A stretch of 64,000 bases of DNA from Nitrospira sp. GTDB lineage: Bacteria > Nitrospirota > Nitrospiria > Nitrospirales > Nitrospiraceae. The stretch covers positions 372,001 through 436,000 of the forward strand of contig JARFXO010000003.1 of assembly GCA_029194665.1 (NCBI GenBank), in the 5' to 3' direction. Numbering within the stretch: the stretch's first letter is position 1; each line of letters opens with the position of its first letter. The notes beneath the pieces were generated by a model. It saw nothing but the letters and a program-made list of their open reading frames with translations. It did not search any database and was not told the DNA's origin. The translations under genes were made by a program, and so were the position numbers. Positions 53,626 through 63,664 of this stretch are shown in pieces.

Positions 53626-53910
53626 ATGGGAGAGCGCGTGAGGATTACCGATTCTGAAAAGTTGAGCTTATTGTATGAGCGATTTCGGGATGTCTGTTTG
53701 GTTGAAAAGGAGGTTTGGAAGGAAATCTTCATGCCTCGCGATGTAGCACAGGGTCCGGTCAGGACGAATATTCAGGATCGATATGAGGTTGAAATTGACG
53801 ATCCGGAGATCGAGGCTGTGCTTGATGCGAACATCGTCCTGGGAGCGGCCGCCTTGTGGGCGGCCGTCCAGGAATATCGCGAACACATCAGGTTTTACCG
53901 AATGCGGTGA
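53626..53910 (+). CDS. Protein of unknown function (94 aa)
   Basis: A 94-residue acidic protein beginning MGERVRITDSEKLSLLYERF with VCLVEKEVWKEIFMPRDVAQ, RYEVEIDDPEIEAVLDANIV and an Ala-rich helix (LGAAALWAAVQEYREHIRFY). No known domain. It ends 7 bases from the convergent htpX stop. The 281 bases upstream hold no clear gene. Confidence 0.6.
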   Translation: MGERVRITDSEKLSLLYERFRDVCLVEKEVWKEIFMPRDVAQGPVRTNIQDRYEVEIDDPEIEAVLDANIVLGAAALWAAVQEYREHIRFYRMR

Positions 53911-53916
53911 TGCTCA

Positions 53917-54837
53917 TTAGACCGGCAGCCGCTGCAAGGCTGCGATCCGCTCCTCGATCGGCGGATGAGTAGCGAAGAGGTGCATGAATCCAGATGACTT
54001 GCCCGAGATCTTAAAGGTCGCCAGGGGATCTTGCGTGCCGTATTCGGGCTGCGCTCTGGTGACCCACCGATTGATCCCCTCCAAGGCTGAGATCATTGCT
54101 CCCTTACCATACACCCGCGCGGCGAATGCGTCCGCACCGAATTCCCGCCGACGAGAATGCCAGCTGATCACCAGCATGGCCAGGAATGACAAAACGATTT
54201 GGAGGAAGATATACACCACAAAAGCGAGGATAGGATTTCCCGCACTCCCTTCCTCTCGGTCTCCCTGAGGTTGCCCAACCAATTGTGCCAGGAAGTTGCT
54301 GATGTAGTAGACGAACGTGTTCATCAATCCGGCAAGCACGGTCGTCGTAAACATGTCTCCGTTATAGACGTGTCCCATCTCGTGGGCGAGAACCGCCTTG
54401 ACCTCATCTTCTTTGAGATTCTGCAGCAAGCCGGTCGAAACAGCCACCATCGAATTGTTCTTACTCGGGCCGGTGGCAAATGCATTGGGGTCCGGCGACT
54501 CATACACCCAGACTTCCGGCATGGTGATGTGAAGCCGTTGAGCAATCTCCTGGACGGAGCCGTAAATCACATGCTCGGCATGTGACCGCGGCTGAGTGAT
54601 TTGCTGACAGCTCAGCATCGCTCGCGCCATCTGCTTGGAGAATGCCAAGCTGATGAACGCGCCACCGAACCCGAGCACCAACGACCAGACCAATAGCTGC
54701 TGATTGAAGACTCCCCGCACATCGATTCCGAACGCCGGCAGAACCACGTTTATCAACAGATTGGCCGTGAACGACAGCGTGATATAGATCAGAAAATTTG
54801 CAATCAGGAACAGGCCAATACCTTTAAGCCACTTCAT
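53917..54837 (-). CDS. htpX: Zinc metalloprotease HtpX
   Basis: Start at the ATG at 54835-54837 (MKWLKGIGLFLIANFLIYIT). The 306-residue inner-membrane M48 protease has four TMs, the HExxH site in KAVLAHEMGHVYNGDMFTTT and the third ligand Glu in SRRREFGADAFAARVYG. It degrades misfolded membrane proteins. An upstream in-frame extension of 24 codons lacks a ribosome site. Confidence 0.95.
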   Translation of the reverse strand: MKWLKGIGLFLIANFLIYITLSFTANLLINVVLPAFGIDVRGVFNQQLLVWSLVLGFGGAFISLAFSKQMARAMLSCQQITQPRSHAEHVIYGSVQEIAQRLHITMPEVWVYESPDPNAFATGPSKNNSMVAVSTGLLQNLKEDEVKAVLAHEMGHVYNGDMFTTTVLAGLMNTFVYYISNFLAQLVGQPQGDREEGSAGNPILAFVVYIFLQIVLSFLAMLVISWHSRRREFGADAFAARVYGKGAMISALEGINRWVTRAQPEYGTQDPLATFKISGKSSGFMHLFATHPPIEERIAALQRLPV

Positions 54838-55049
54838 TGAAATCCTCCTTCGCGATAAGCTTTCGCCTACGCACTCAACCAAAGACGGAACCGGCCATAT
54901 TATACACAAACTGTTCTTCAGAGTTGCAGTCTTCAGCGATCATTGATTTCATCAAATAAGAACGTGTTGCTAAAAGTCAAGACGCTCGAAGTCGCTGAAA
55001 GTACGGGGCAAAGTTGACCCATCTCAGCCCTTCCTGTTAGAAAGTTCTC

Positions 55050-55487
55050 ATGGAGGTCAGTCGGAAGTCTTTTGGCGTGCTTGGTATGGTGGGATGGTTC
55101 ATGGCCGCACTCGTCGCGGTCGGACAGGCCGCTGACGGCTCAGAGCCTGACCTACCGATCGTTGTCCCAATGTCGCCGGATGGCGTTCAGCGCGCCACGG
55201 TCATCCTTGACAGCTATTCCTATTCGCCGAACCATCTGGTTGTGGAAAACGGGAAGCCGGTGGAGCTGACTCTGACGAGTGTCACAATGATTACGCCGCA
55301 TAACTTTATCATGAAAGACTCAGCCGGCAGCTTGTTGGTCGAACAAGATGTCGGAGCTGGGAGGACCGTCGTGGCCAGATTCGTCCTGACTCAACCTGGT
55401 CTCTTTCCGTTCTTTTGCGACAAACGATTGTGGCCCATACCGAGCCATAGAGACAAAGGAATGGAAGGAATACTGGAAGTCAAATGA
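55050..55487 (+). CDS. Secreted cupredoxin-domain protein
   Basis: A 145-residue protein with a signal peptide (VLGMVGWFMAALVAVGQAAD). The mature part is a cupredoxin fold: VILDSYSYSPNHLVVENGKP, VTMITPHNFIMKD (His ligand), and LFPFFCDKRLWPIPSHRDKG with ME after it, giving Cys, His and Met ligands of a type 1 copper site with an enlarged ligand loop. Likely an electron carrier. It overlaps the next gene by 4 bases (ATGA), so production is coupled to the squalene/phytoene synthase. Confidence 0.85.
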   Translation: MEVSRKSFGVLGMVGWFMAALVAVGQAADGSEPDLPIVVPMSPDGVQRATVILDSYSYSPNHLVVENGKPVELTLTSVTMITPHNFIMKDSAGSLLVEQDVGAGRTVVARFVLTQPGLFPFFCDKRLWPIPSHRDKGMEGILEVK

Positions 55488-56527
55488 TGCCTACCGCCGC
55501 TTCAAGAGAGGAACTGCTTCGCGAGCTGCTCAGACGTGTGTCTCGCCTTTTTTACACGACGTTAGTGATCGTGCCGTCTGATGTCCGAGACCAAGTAAGC
55601 TTGGCGTATCTCTTTGCCAGGGCTGCCGATACGATCGCCGATGCGGAGTTGATCGACCGATCGCGTCGTCTAGGTTTTCTCAACCGCTTCAGAGAGCAGT
55701 TTCTCGGTGAGCAGATCGATTGGGCGCAGATCCGTACGATTCAGCAAGCTATGGGGTCGCTTCACGAAGATTCGGCTGAGCGAATCCTGCTCGAACGGCT
55801 GGACGAGTGTTTCCGTCGCTTCCTCGACTTTTCGTCGGACGACCGACGTCGGATTCAGCGAGTGATGACGATCTTGACGCAAGGAATGGAAATGGATCTG
55901 GGCACGTTCCCTGGAAATTCCGTGGCGGATCTCACCGCGCTCAAGACGCTCGATGACTTAGATCGCTACACCTATCATGTGGCTGGATGTGTGGGTGAGT
56001 TCTGGACTTCCTTGATGTGTGCCCATAGGAAAGCGTTGGCCAACTGGGACATTCAACGGATGTCGGAAATCGGGATTCGATTTGGAAAGGGGCTGCAGCT
56101 GACGAATATCGTCAAAGATATCGCTCATGATTTGCAGAAGGGGCGTTGTTACATTCCCGAAATGATGCTCACCGAAGCTGGGCTGAAACCTCAAGATTTA
56201 TTGGATCAGCACAATCTCCTTCCTGTCAAACCTGTGCTGAGCAAACTTGTTCGCTTGGCAGTCGAGCACCTTGATCAGGGCTGGCTCTATACGATGGCGA
56301 TTCCGCGTTCTGAAACCCGGTTGCGGCTGGCTTGCATGTGGCCGATTCTTTCTGCCGGAGAATCGCTCAAGCTGGTCATGAACTCCCCTGATCTTCTGAA
56401 TCCCGCTTTAAAAGTCAAAATCCCGCGCAGCAAGGTCTATCAAATCATGGCTATGACGACCGGCACCGGTGCCTGCGGCTATGCCGGGACCGCCTATTGG
56501 GGGCATTTGCGCAAACAGATCATCTGA
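55484..56527 (+). CDS. Squalene/phytoene synthase family protein
   Basis: A 347-residue trans-isoprenyl diphosphate head-to-head synthase. First Asp-rich motif LAYLFARAADTIADAELIDR, second motif GLQLTNIVKDIAHDLQKGRC, plus YTYHVAGCVGEFW. These bind Mg2+-diphosphate. Could make squalene, dehydrosqualene or phytoene; hpnC/hpnD-type partners are not nearby, so product is unassigned. Full length. Confidence 0.9.
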   Translation: MMPTAASREELLRELLRRVSRLFYTTLVIVPSDVRDQVSLAYLFARAADTIADAELIDRSRRLGFLNRFREQFLGEQIDWAQIRTIQQAMGSLHEDSAERILLERLDECFRRFLDFSSDDRRRIQRVMTILTQGMEMDLGTFPGNSVADLTALKTLDDLDRYTYHVAGCVGEFWTSLMCAHRKALANWDIQRMSEIGIRFGKGLQLTNIVKDIAHDLQKGRCYIPEMMLTEAGLKPQDLLDQHNLLPVKPVLSKLVRLAVEHLDQGWLYTMAIPRSETRLRLACMWPILSAGESLKLVMNSPDLLNPALKVKIPRSKVYQIMAMTTGTGACGYAGTAYWGHLRKQII

Positions 56528-56613
56528 ACGGTCACCTCATCTCCAGAAGCTTTACTCACGCGTTCCTTCTGCTTGAGAAGCCGGGTGGTTCCCACTTGTG
56601 CCGGCACGAGTGT

Positions 56614-56922
56614 CTAGCCTGTCTTCTTCTGCGGCTCCAAGAGCTTGTCGCCTTTCCTAAAAACGACATAGATCGCTTGTGAGGGACATGCGTCCAGACA
56701 GAGCCGGCAACTTTCTAGACATCGCGATGGATCAAATTTATAAGGGGGGGTCGACAGCCAGGCACCGGTCGGGCAAATCGGGACACAGAGCGCCTGATGA
56801 GTGCAGCGGTCGGGATGGCGGACGAGATGATCACGAACGACCAGCATGGGTTTGACTCCTTCAAAGAGACCCTGCGAGAAGATCTCAAACATGTTCTTAT
56901 TCGGCAGACTGCTCACTTCCAT
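56614..56922 (-). CDS. Ferredoxin with two 4Fe-4S motifs
   Basis: A 102-residue protein. Cysteines: DRCTHQALCVPICPTGAWLS, then FDPSRCLESCRLCLDACPSQ. The second set is a regular CxxCxxCxxxCP; the first is CxxxxxCxxxCP-like with altered spacing, so that cluster may be a variant. N-terminal 30 residues are extra. It overlaps the upstream unknown gene by 10 bases. Confidence 0.88.
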   Translation of the reverse strand: MEVSSLPNKNMFEIFSQGLFEGVKPMLVVRDHLVRHPDRCTHQALCVPICPTGAWLSTPPYKFDPSRCLESCRLCLDACPSQAIYVVFRKGDKLLEPQKKTG

Positions 56923-57326
56923 TCCTTCACAAGTTCTTTGAGCCGTGCTTTGAGCTCAGGAATCTGTTCCAGATTGTTGTGGATTGCGCCAAGAATCTTT
57001 TCCAGTCGGGCGGTTCTCAACGCTTCCTTGTCCTGTGTCGCTAATCGATCGTATTCTTCGTACGCTGCTTGGTGTGCCGGTTCCAGTTGAGCGCGAGCAT
57101 CGGCGATGGCCTGTCCGAGCGCCCAGGGTTCAGGTGAGAGCGCGGAGACAACGGTAAAGGTTGCATCGCTGCAGATAATCACGGCGGCACCGGGTTTTCC
57201 GGTCAATGGAATCACAGTCTGGATGGCTTTGCCTTCGAACGATTTCCAGTCCAGCAGCAGCCCTGGAAACCGTTTCGTGAAGGCCACCTTTTCCATGTTG
57301 GCCTTCCATTTGTCTTCTGTCGGCAT
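56913..57326 (-). CDS. Protein of unknown function (137 aa) in an iron-sulfur cluster
   Basis: Begins MPTEDKWKANMEKVAFTKRF, has a beta-rich middle (FEGKAIQTVIPLTGKPGAAV, IICSDATFTVVSALSPEPWA) and a long C-terminal helix (QIPELKARLKELVKEWK). One cysteine only. Sits between two ferredoxin-type genes with overlaps or short gaps, so it likely works with them. Family not recognised. Confidence 0.7.
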   Translation of the reverse strand: MPTEDKWKANMEKVAFTKRFPGLLLDWKSFEGKAIQTVIPLTGKPGAAVIICSDATFTVVSALSPEPWALGQAIADARAQLEPAHQAAYEEYDRLATQDKEALRTARLEKILGAIHNNLEQIPELKARLKELVKEWK

Positions 57327-57347
57327 GGGAATGATCGTAGGGAAGCC

Positions 57348-57701
57348 CTATGACATCTTGATGAGGGTCAATCGTTCGGGAACCGGGTGATCAGGCATGA
57401 GCAATCGGGTGACGATCTCGCCCTTCAGAACATGCCGCTCCATGATCTCGGTGACGTCGGCTTCTGTCCCGACCCAGTACCACACTCCCTCAGGATAAAT
57501 CACCACACTGGGTCCTAGATCGCAATGGTCCAGACAGCCGGCTTTATTGGCTCGAACAAGACCTTTGAGATTCAACCGTTTTGTTTCATTCTTGAAATGC
57601 GCGTGGAGTTTTTCCGAGCCGAGGTTTGCACAACAGCCGCGTGGGTCGTCTTTGGGACGCTGGTTGGTACAGACGAAGATGTGACGTTGAAATGGTGGCA
57701 T
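57348..57701 (-). CDS. Thioredoxin-fold [2Fe-2S] ferredoxin
   Basis: A 117-residue protein: RHIFVCTNQRPKDDPRGCCA, KGLVRANKAGCLDHCDLGPS, VVIYPEGVWYWVGTEADVTE. The cysteines CxxxxxxxxCC...CxxxC and the sequence around YPEGVWY are those of the Aquifex-type thioredoxin-like [2Fe-2S] proteins. Second member of the redox cluster on this strand. Confidence 0.93.
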   Translation of the reverse strand: MPPFQRHIFVCTNQRPKDDPRGCCANLGSEKLHAHFKNETKRLNLKGLVRANKAGCLDHCDLGPSVVIYPEGVWYWVGTEADVTEIMERHVLKGEIVTRLLMPDHPVPERLTLIKMS

Positions 57702-57714
57702 AGAGACGTAGCAA

Positions 57715-58161
57715 CTATACCGGCATGGTGAGGGTATTGAGCCGTTCCATCAGTAGCGCGACATCCCGGCCGTTGAGGAACGGAGATTGCTGCTGGGTTC
57801 CCTTCAAGATCGTCATGATTTCCTGCAACCTCAATGACGCGCGTCGGAGCTCATCGGTGTTCGAGACCTCCGACCATTGACCAGCGCTCAGTTTGTCGAA
57901 CTCAGCCTGGATATCGCGAAAATCCCGCTGCAGGTTCTTGTGGACTGAACAAATGACACAATACCATTTCGGGTTCTGATCCGATAAAGGCGACAGACGA
58001 TCGTAGGGACGGCCGAAAAAGTCTTTCCCCAGCGAAAATTTCGTGAGCGGGCCGCCGGAGGTTCCGCAAGCCTGACAGGATCCCTTCGAGGAGTCCATCC
58101 ACAGCTCCATAAGTGATGCTGAACGATCGTATTCTACAACAGGCCTTTCCAGGCTGTCCAC
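57715..58161 (-). CDS. Protein of unknown function with two CxxC pairs (148 aa)
   Basis: GTG start at 58161 or an ATG 17 codons inside. SCQACGTSGGPLTKFSLGKD and PKWYCVICSVHKNLQRDFRD form a likely zinc or iron site; the rest is helical (ELRRASLRLQEIMTILKGTQ). It leads the redox cluster on the minus strand, 14 bases before the [2Fe-2S] gene. Divergent from ald. Confidence 0.65.
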   Translation of the reverse strand: MDSLERPVVEYDRSASLMELWMDSSKGSCQACGTSGGPLTKFSLGKDFFGRPYDRLSPLSDQNPKWYCVICSVHKNLQRDFRDIQAEFDKLSAGQWSEVSNTDELRRASLRLQEIMTILKGTQQQSPFLNGRDVALLMERLNTLTMPV

Positions 58162-58268
58162 GAGTAGATGGTGCCGCAGGCAACTGATTACTCCTGGTAT
58201 CGAGGTATATCAAGGTATAATGACATCGTCAGGCTTGCAGCACTCCTAGCGGGAAAGGGGGTACCTAT

Positions 58269-59372
58269 ATGGTGATCGGTGTCCCGAAAGAAATCAAGGA
58301 TCACGAGTATCGTGTCAGTCTTACCCCTGAAGGCGCAGCAACATTGTGTCAACTGGGGCATGACATCTGGCTCGAATCGTCCGCTGGGGAGGGCAGCGGA
58401 TTTAGCGATGACGAATATCGTCAGGTCGGAGCGACTATTGCTGCCTCCAAGAAAGAGCTGTTCGAAAAGAGCGATATGATCCTGAAAGTGAAGGAACCGA
58501 TGATCACTGAATGTCCGCTGTTCCGTCCAGGCCAGGTCCTGTTCACCTATCTGCATCTAGCAGCTCTTCCAGAACTGACGAAAACCTTGATGGCGGAGAA
58601 GATTACGGCGATTGCTCGTGAGACGGTCGAAGCCACAGACGGTAGCCTGCCGATGCTAAAACCGATGAGCGAAATTGCCGGTCGGCTGGCGGTACAGATT
58701 GGAGCGCAGTATTTGGAACGGTCATATGGAGGGCGGGGCGTGCTGTTGGGTGGTGTGCCTGGAGTCGAGCCGGGAAAAGTTGTGGTGCTCGGTGCAGGAG
58801 TTGCCGGCCGGTCGGCGGTACGGATGGCTGTCGGTATGGGGGCGCAAGTGACCGTGCTCGATTTGAATGTTCAACGGCTGCAAGAGTTGGACGATCTCTA
58901 CCAAGGCCGACTGATCACCCGTATCTCAACTCAGACTGCCGTTGACCAGGCGGTGGTGCAAGGGGATGTGGTCGTCGGCGCCGTACTGCTGCCTGGTGCG
59001 CGCGCGCCCAAAGTGGTAAATCGATCATTGGTTGCGCGGATGAAGCCTGGGGCTGTGATCGTCGATGTCGCAGTCGATCAAGGCGGGTGTTTTGAAACGA
59101 CCAGGCCGACGACTCACTCCGAACCAGTCTATCTGGTGGATGGTGTGACCCATTATTGCGTGACAAATATGCCCGGCATTGTTCCTCGAACCGCGACGTT
59201 CGCACTGACCAATGCGACTCTGCCCTATGTGGTGCGCCTCGCTTCTGATGGTGTGGATCGAGCAATCCGTTCAGATCTGGGGCTGGCTCTGGGCGTGAAT
59301 GTCATGGATGGAAAAGTAACCTGTCGGGCTGTGGCGGAGGCTCACGGGTTGCCTTTTACCCCTGTCTTGTAA
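58269..59372 (+). CDS. ald: Alanine dehydrogenase
   Basis: A 367-residue NAD-dependent enzyme that interconverts alanine with pyruvate and ammonia. [20 protein letters not shown] at the start, [20 protein letters not shown] (catalytic Lys region), [18 protein letters not shown] (catalytic His), [20 protein letters not shown] (NAD fold) and [20 protein letters not shown]. Full length. Nothing follows on its transcript except tRNA-Pro. Confidence 0.96.
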   Translation: MVIGVPKEIKDHEYRVSLTPEGAATLCQLGHDIWLESSAGEGSGFSDDEYRQVGATIAASKKELFEKSDMILKVKEPMITECPLFRPGQVLFTYLHLAALPELTKTLMAEKITAIARETVEATDGSLPMLKPMSEIAGRLAVQIGAQYLERSYGGRGVLLGGVPGVEPGKVVVLGAGVAGRSAVRMAVGMGAQVTVLDLNVQRLQELDDLYQGRLITRISTQTAVDQAVVQGDVVVGAVLLPGARAPKVVNRSLVARMKPGAVIVDVAVDQGGCFETTRPTTHSEPVYLVDGVTHYCVTNMPGIVPRTATFALTNATLPYVVRLASDGVDRAIRSDLGLALGVNVMDGKVTCRAVAEAHGLPFTPVL

Positions 59373-59406
59373 GACAATCACGCTGCATTTTCTAGTTCGG
59401 TCTTGT

Positions 59407-59830
<424 letters not shown>

Positions 59831-59953
59831 CTGTGCTGGGCACAGTTCTGGCATGGAATTGTAAAACACGTGACGCATGGGAAGAGGTGTGAGAATATCC
59901 GCTCAGCAGAGCCGTAAGTGATTGCTTGCGCTCAAGGATTTTGATAGGGCCAG

Positions 59954-60250
59954 ATGACTCAATCGGTTGATGACCCCTCGGTTCGGGTACGTATCCTCGT
60001 GCTTGGTCATGTGCAGGGGGTAGGGTTTCGTGCGTTTGCGGCACGCGCAGCGGCAAGGCTTGGGCTACTAGGGGGCGTCCGCAACCTCGACGATGGTCGG
60101 GTGGAGCTGGATGTGGAGGGGAGAAGGTCGATGATTGAAGCACTTGTACGTGAATTGAAGACCGGTCCTCCTGCCGCCCATGTCACAAGAATTGAGACGG
60201 AGTGGAGTGTCGCAACTGGGCGGTATTCCAACTTCAGTATTTGGTATTAG
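59954..60250 (+). CDS. acyP: Acylphosphatase
   Basis: A 98-residue protein: [20 protein letters not shown] (catalytic Arg in GVGFR) and [20 protein letters not shown] (catalytic Asn in VRN). It hydrolyses acyl phosphates. Stop is 14 bases before the sigma factor start, so the two may share a transcript. Confidence 0.93.
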   Translation: MTQSVDDPSVRVRILVLGHVQGVGFRAFAARAAARLGLLGGVRNLDDGRVELDVEGRRSMIEALVRELKTGPPAAHVTRIETEWSVATGRYSNFSIWY

Positions 60251-60263
60251 CAAGCGAGGAATC

Positions 60264-61217
60264 ATGAGTCGACCGCATGACGAGGACTCCGAGTTGAGCG
60301 AAGCTCGAAGGCAACCCGTCAACGACGTGGACGCCTCAGAATCTACAAGCGCACCTGATCAGGGCGAACGGGAAACAGGTCGATCGGAGGGTCTCGATAC
60401 CCTCAAGAGCTACTTGCGGGAGGTTCGCCGATCGACCCTGCTGACCTTCAAACAAGAACAGCAGCTGGGTAAGCGGGTCATGGCCGGCGATGAGCAAGCT
60501 CGGCAACAGATGATCGAATCGAATCTGCGGCTGGTCATCAGCATCGGAAAGCGGTATATGCACCGCGGGTTTCCGTTTTCCGACATCGTGGAAGAAGGCA
60601 ATCTAGGTTTGATCAAAGCCGTAGAAAAATTCAATTATAAGCGAGGGTTCCGGTTCAGCACGTATGCGTCTTGGTGGATCCGTCAGTACATCGAACGGGC
60701 GATCATTAACCAAGGCAAGCTGGTGCGGTTGCCGGTGCACGTCGTAGAGCGACTCAATCGCTATCTCAATCGTGTCGAGCAATTGGTGCAGGCGCTTGGG
60801 CGCGAGCCGCGGGCGGCCGAAGTGGCCGTCAAGATGAAGATGTCGGAAGAAGAAGTACTCGATCTGAAACAGTTGGTGCGCACAACCTGTTCACTCGATA
60901 GCCCGCTCAACGACCGCACTGATACCTTCCTGCGAGATGTCATCGAGGATCCGGTCGGGCTCGCACCAGATGAGACCGCCGACGGCGTTCGGCGGAGGAC
61001 GGAACTGATGGCATGGGTAAGGGAGTTGCCTGAGAAGGAACAAACTGTTATTGTGTCACGGTTTGGGCTCGACGGAGATGAAGCGAAGACGCTCGAGGAA
61101 ATCGGACGTACTATGGGGTTGACTCGTGAGCGGGTCAGGCAGATCGAGATGGCCGCGTTGGTTCGGCTTCGCAACACCATCGAGCGAAAGACTATGACAC
61201 AGGCAGACTTGCTTTAA
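60264..61217 (+). CDS. RpoS-like sigma-70 family RNA polymerase sigma factor
   Basis: Start at the ATG at 60264 behind GCGAGGA; the longer frame upstream overlaps acyP. The 317-residue factor has region 1.2 ([20 protein letters not shown]), region 2 ([56 protein letters not shown]), region 3 ([20 protein letters not shown]) and region 4 ([20 protein letters not shown]). Lack of a region 1.1 and length near 320 fit RpoS-type group 2 factors rather than RpoD. Downstream gene apt starts 4 bases on. Confidence 0.9.
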   Translation: MSRPHDEDSELSEARRQPVNDVDASESTSAPDQGERETGRSEGLDTLKSYLREVRRSTLLTFKQEQQLGKRVMAGDEQARQQMIESNLRLVISIGKRYMHRGFPFSDIVEEGNLGLIKAVEKFNYKRGFRFSTYASWWIRQYIERAIINQGKLVRLPVHVVERLNRYLNRVEQLVQALGREPRAAEVAVKMKMSEEEVLDLKQLVRTTCSLDSPLNDRTDTFLRDVIEDPVGLAPDETADGVRRRTELMAWVRELPEKEQTVIVSRFGLDGDEAKTLEEIGRTMGLTRERVRQIEMAALVRLRNTIERKTMTQADLL

Positions 61218-61221
61218 CTCC

Positions 61222-61746
61222 GTGACCCTCGTCAATTATCAAGCCCTCATTCGAGAAGTGCCGGACTTTCCGAAGCCCGGCATTCTCTTTTATGACATCA
61301 CCACGCTCCTGAAGAATTCTGCCGCTGTTCTGAGCCTTGCCGACCAATTGACGACTCGGTATCAGGATCGAGGGATCACCAAGGTTGTAGGGATTGAGTC
61401 CCGAGGGTTTATTTTCGGCGGGATTCTCGCCTCGCGTCTCGGGGCCGGATTCGTCCCGGTTCGCAGGCCTGGAAAACTTCCGGCTGATTGTTATGAAGTA
61501 AAGTATAGCCTCGAGTACGGAGAGAACAGCCTTACGGTACACCGTGACGCGATCGAAATGGGAGAGCATGTGCTGATCGTCGACGACCTGCTGGCGACTG
61601 GCGGAACGGCAGAAGCGACGGTCCACCTCGTTCGTCAGCTTGGTGGCACGATTGTCGGACTCGATTTTCTGGTCGAGCTGAAGAGCTTGAAGGGACGCGA
61701 TAAACTCACCGGCTACGATGTCCATTCAACCATCACCTATCCCTAG
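61222..61746 (+). CDS. apt: Adenine phosphoribosyltransferase
   Basis: A 174-residue GTG-start protein: [40 protein letters not shown] and [20 protein letters not shown] (PRPP-binding motif). Salvages adenine to AMP. Complete; 4 bases after the sigma factor gene. Confidence 0.96.
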   Translation: MTLVNYQALIREVPDFPKPGILFYDITTLLKNSAAVLSLADQLTTRYQDRGITKVVGIESRGFIFGGILASRLGAGFVPVRRPGKLPADCYEVKYSLEYGENSLTVHRDAIEMGEHVLIVDDLLATGGTAEATVHLVRQLGGTIVGLDFLVELKSLKGRDKLTGYDVHSTITYP

Positions 61747-61864
61747 TCCCTAGGTTTTCAAGGCATCCTTCACCGCCTCTTGTTCAAAGGGCACAGACCG
61801 TGATATAGAAGCCGAAGGCTGTTGACCCTCCAATTACCTATTCTATTTCTGGAGCGGACCGTCT

Positions 61865-62428
61865 ATGGCAACGAAAACCCAGGCGAAGAAGAAGGGCGAG
61901 GCAAAGACGAAGTCTGCCGCCGGTGCCGACAAGAAGCCTGAGCCGGTGATTGCAGAAGCGCCTGCGACGCTCAAAGCGGCGGCCGAAGGCGAAATAGAGG
62001 TGTCTCTGCGGCCAAAGGAGACGGCAAAAGAGCGGGAAGCACGCGAACAGCGTCAGGAAGTGCTTCACAAAATGCTCATCGGTAAACGCCAAGAGATTAT
62101 TAAGGAGATCGAAGAGAGTCTTGGTCAGTCTCTGACCGAAGATCAGCAGCGACGTCTGGAGTCTGCGCGTGATGTCGGCGACCAAGCCTTAATGGATCTT
62201 GAGCGCGAACTCGGCATTTCCTTGATGGAGATGCGTAACCGCCGACGGCAGTCGATCGACGAAGCCCTCACCCGGCTACACGAAGGGACTTACGGGATTT
62301 GTGCCGAATGTGGGGTCGAGATCAGCGAGAAACGCCTCCAGGCGGTCCCCTTCGCCAAGCTCTGTGTGGAGTGCCAATCGCGTGTGGAATTGCTGGAGAA
62401 GATCGAACGCGAAGAAGAGCGCGATTAG
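61865..62428 (+). CDS. DksA/TraR-family zinc finger protein
   Basis: A 187-residue protein with a Lys/Ala-rich N-terminal tail (about 1-55), a coiled-coil (KRQEIIKEIEESLGQSLTED) and a C4 zinc finger YGICAECGVEISEKRLQAVP with FAKLCVECQSR. DksA-like proteins bind the RNA polymerase secondary channel; the acidic coiled-coil tip DxxDxA of true DksA reads RDVGDQALMDLE here. The basic extension is unusual and may bind nucleic acid. Confidence 0.88.
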   Translation: MATKTQAKKKGEAKTKSAAGADKKPEPVIAEAPATLKAAAEGEIEVSLRPKETAKEREAREQRQEVLHKMLIGKRQEIIKEIEESLGQSLTEDQQRRLESARDVGDQALMDLERELGISLMEMRNRRRQSIDEALTRLHEGTYGICAECGVEISEKRLQAVPFAKLCVECQSRVELLEKIEREEERD

Positions 62429-62476
62429 CTCCAAAGAATTTCTCCCCTGCGGCATCCGCATCCTTCTCTCCCCATC

Positions 62477-63175
62477 ATGAACGGGCAGACTTCACCACGA
62501 GCGGTCGTTCTTGCCAGCGGCGGGTTGGACTCCACCGTGACAGCGGCTGTCGCGCAACATGACGGGTATGCGCTGCATCTCCTCACCATTGCCTACCGAC
62601 AACGTCACGCTGTGGAGGTTGAGCGGTCGAGACAGGTGGCGACGGCTCTGGGAGCTCACCAGCATGTGGTGATAGACGTCGATTTGAGGGCGATCGGGGG
62701 ATCGGCCCTGACCGGTGATATGTCGGTGCCGAAGCATCGGACTGACGCTGAACGGAATCGAGATGTGCCCGTGACGTACGTGCCGGGGAGAAACCTGATT
62801 TTTCTGTCTCTGGCTGCGGCCCACGCGGAAGCGCTGGAGGCTTCAATCGTCTATTTCGGCGCCAACGTGATCGACTACTCCGGTTATCCCGACTGCCGCC
62901 CTGAATTCATCAAAGCCGTGGAAGCAGCACTTCGAGCGGGAACCAAGGCAGGCATGCAGGGCATGGGTATCGAGATTCGAGCGCCGCTGCTCCGGATGGC
63001 CAAGGCGGAGATCATAAGACTTGGCCTCACCCTGAATGTTCCCTTTCATCTCACGCATAGCTGTTATGACCCTATCGGACCGATCGCCTGCGGGCAGTGC
63101 GACAGTTGTCTGATTCGGAAACGGGGGTTTGAGGAGGCGGGAGTTGTAGATCCGATTCAGTATGCGGTATGTTGA
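62477..63175 (+). CDS. queC: 7-cyano-7-deazaguanine synthase
   Basis: A 232-residue PP-loop ATPase: VVLASGGLDSTVTAAVAQHD, SVPKHRTDAERNRDVPVTYV, PGRNLIFLSLAAAHAEALEA and the zinc site SCYDPIGPIACGQCDSCLIR. It makes preQ0 for queuosine. Full length; stop is within 34 bases of the cytochrome gene start. Confidence 0.95.
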   Translation: MNGQTSPRAVVLASGGLDSTVTAAVAQHDGYALHLLTIAYRQRHAVEVERSRQVATALGAHQHVVIDVDLRAIGGSALTGDMSVPKHRTDAERNRDVPVTYVPGRNLIFLSLAAAHAEALEASIVYFGANVIDYSGYPDCRPEFIKAVEAALRAGTKAGMQGMGIEIRAPLLRMAKAEIIRLGLTLNVPFHLTHSCYDPIGPIACGQCDSCLIRKRGFEEAGVVDPIQYAVC

Positions 63176-63209
63176 ACCGCTCGTTCCTTTGGGTAAGCAG
63201 TCAGCCTCT

Positions 63210-63605
63210 ATGAAATCATCACGAATGTTGTGGGTGAGCCTCGTTGTGCTGATCGTCGCGGCGACAGCAGCTTGCAACCAAAACGGGGGAGAACCAAAAG
63301 GAACCAGAGCCGTGGCCTCTGCTCCGGCTGAGTTGCGGGAAGGAGAGCAGAAATTCAACGCCAACTGTTCAACCTGCCACGGCATGGGTGGAGTCGGAAC
63401 CACCCAGGGCCCACCGTTTCTTCACAAGGTCTATGAGCCGAATCATCACGGCGACGCGGCGTTTCAGCGAGCGGCGGCCAACGGAGTCAAAGCTCATCAT
63501 TGGCAGTTCGGCGACATGCCGAGGATCAATGCGGTTACACCAGAGGATGTGGATCACATTACCAAATACGTCCGCTGGCTCCAGAAAGAAGCCGGTATTT
63601 TTTAA
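63210..63605 (+). CDS. Cytochrome c lipoprotein
   Basis: The ATG at 63210 starts a 131-residue protein with a lipoprotein signal (MLWVSLVVLIVAATAAC, lipobox ATAAC). One class I heme site: FNANCSTCHGMGGVGTTQGP with distal Met in FGDMPRINAVTPEDVDHITK. Membrane-attached periplasmic electron carrier. An upstream in-frame extension overlaps queC. Confidence 0.9.
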   Translation: MKSSRMLWVSLVVLIVAATAACNQNGGEPKGTRAVASAPAELREGEQKFNANCSTCHGMGGVGTTQGPPFLHKVYEPNHHGDAAFQRAAANGVKAHHWQFGDMPRINAVTPEDVDHITKYVRWLQKEAGIF

Positions 63606-63664
63606 ACCGCTAAACTTAGGCCTATACCCTCCCTGATCCTCTGATTCTTCTCGGTAAACACCGA

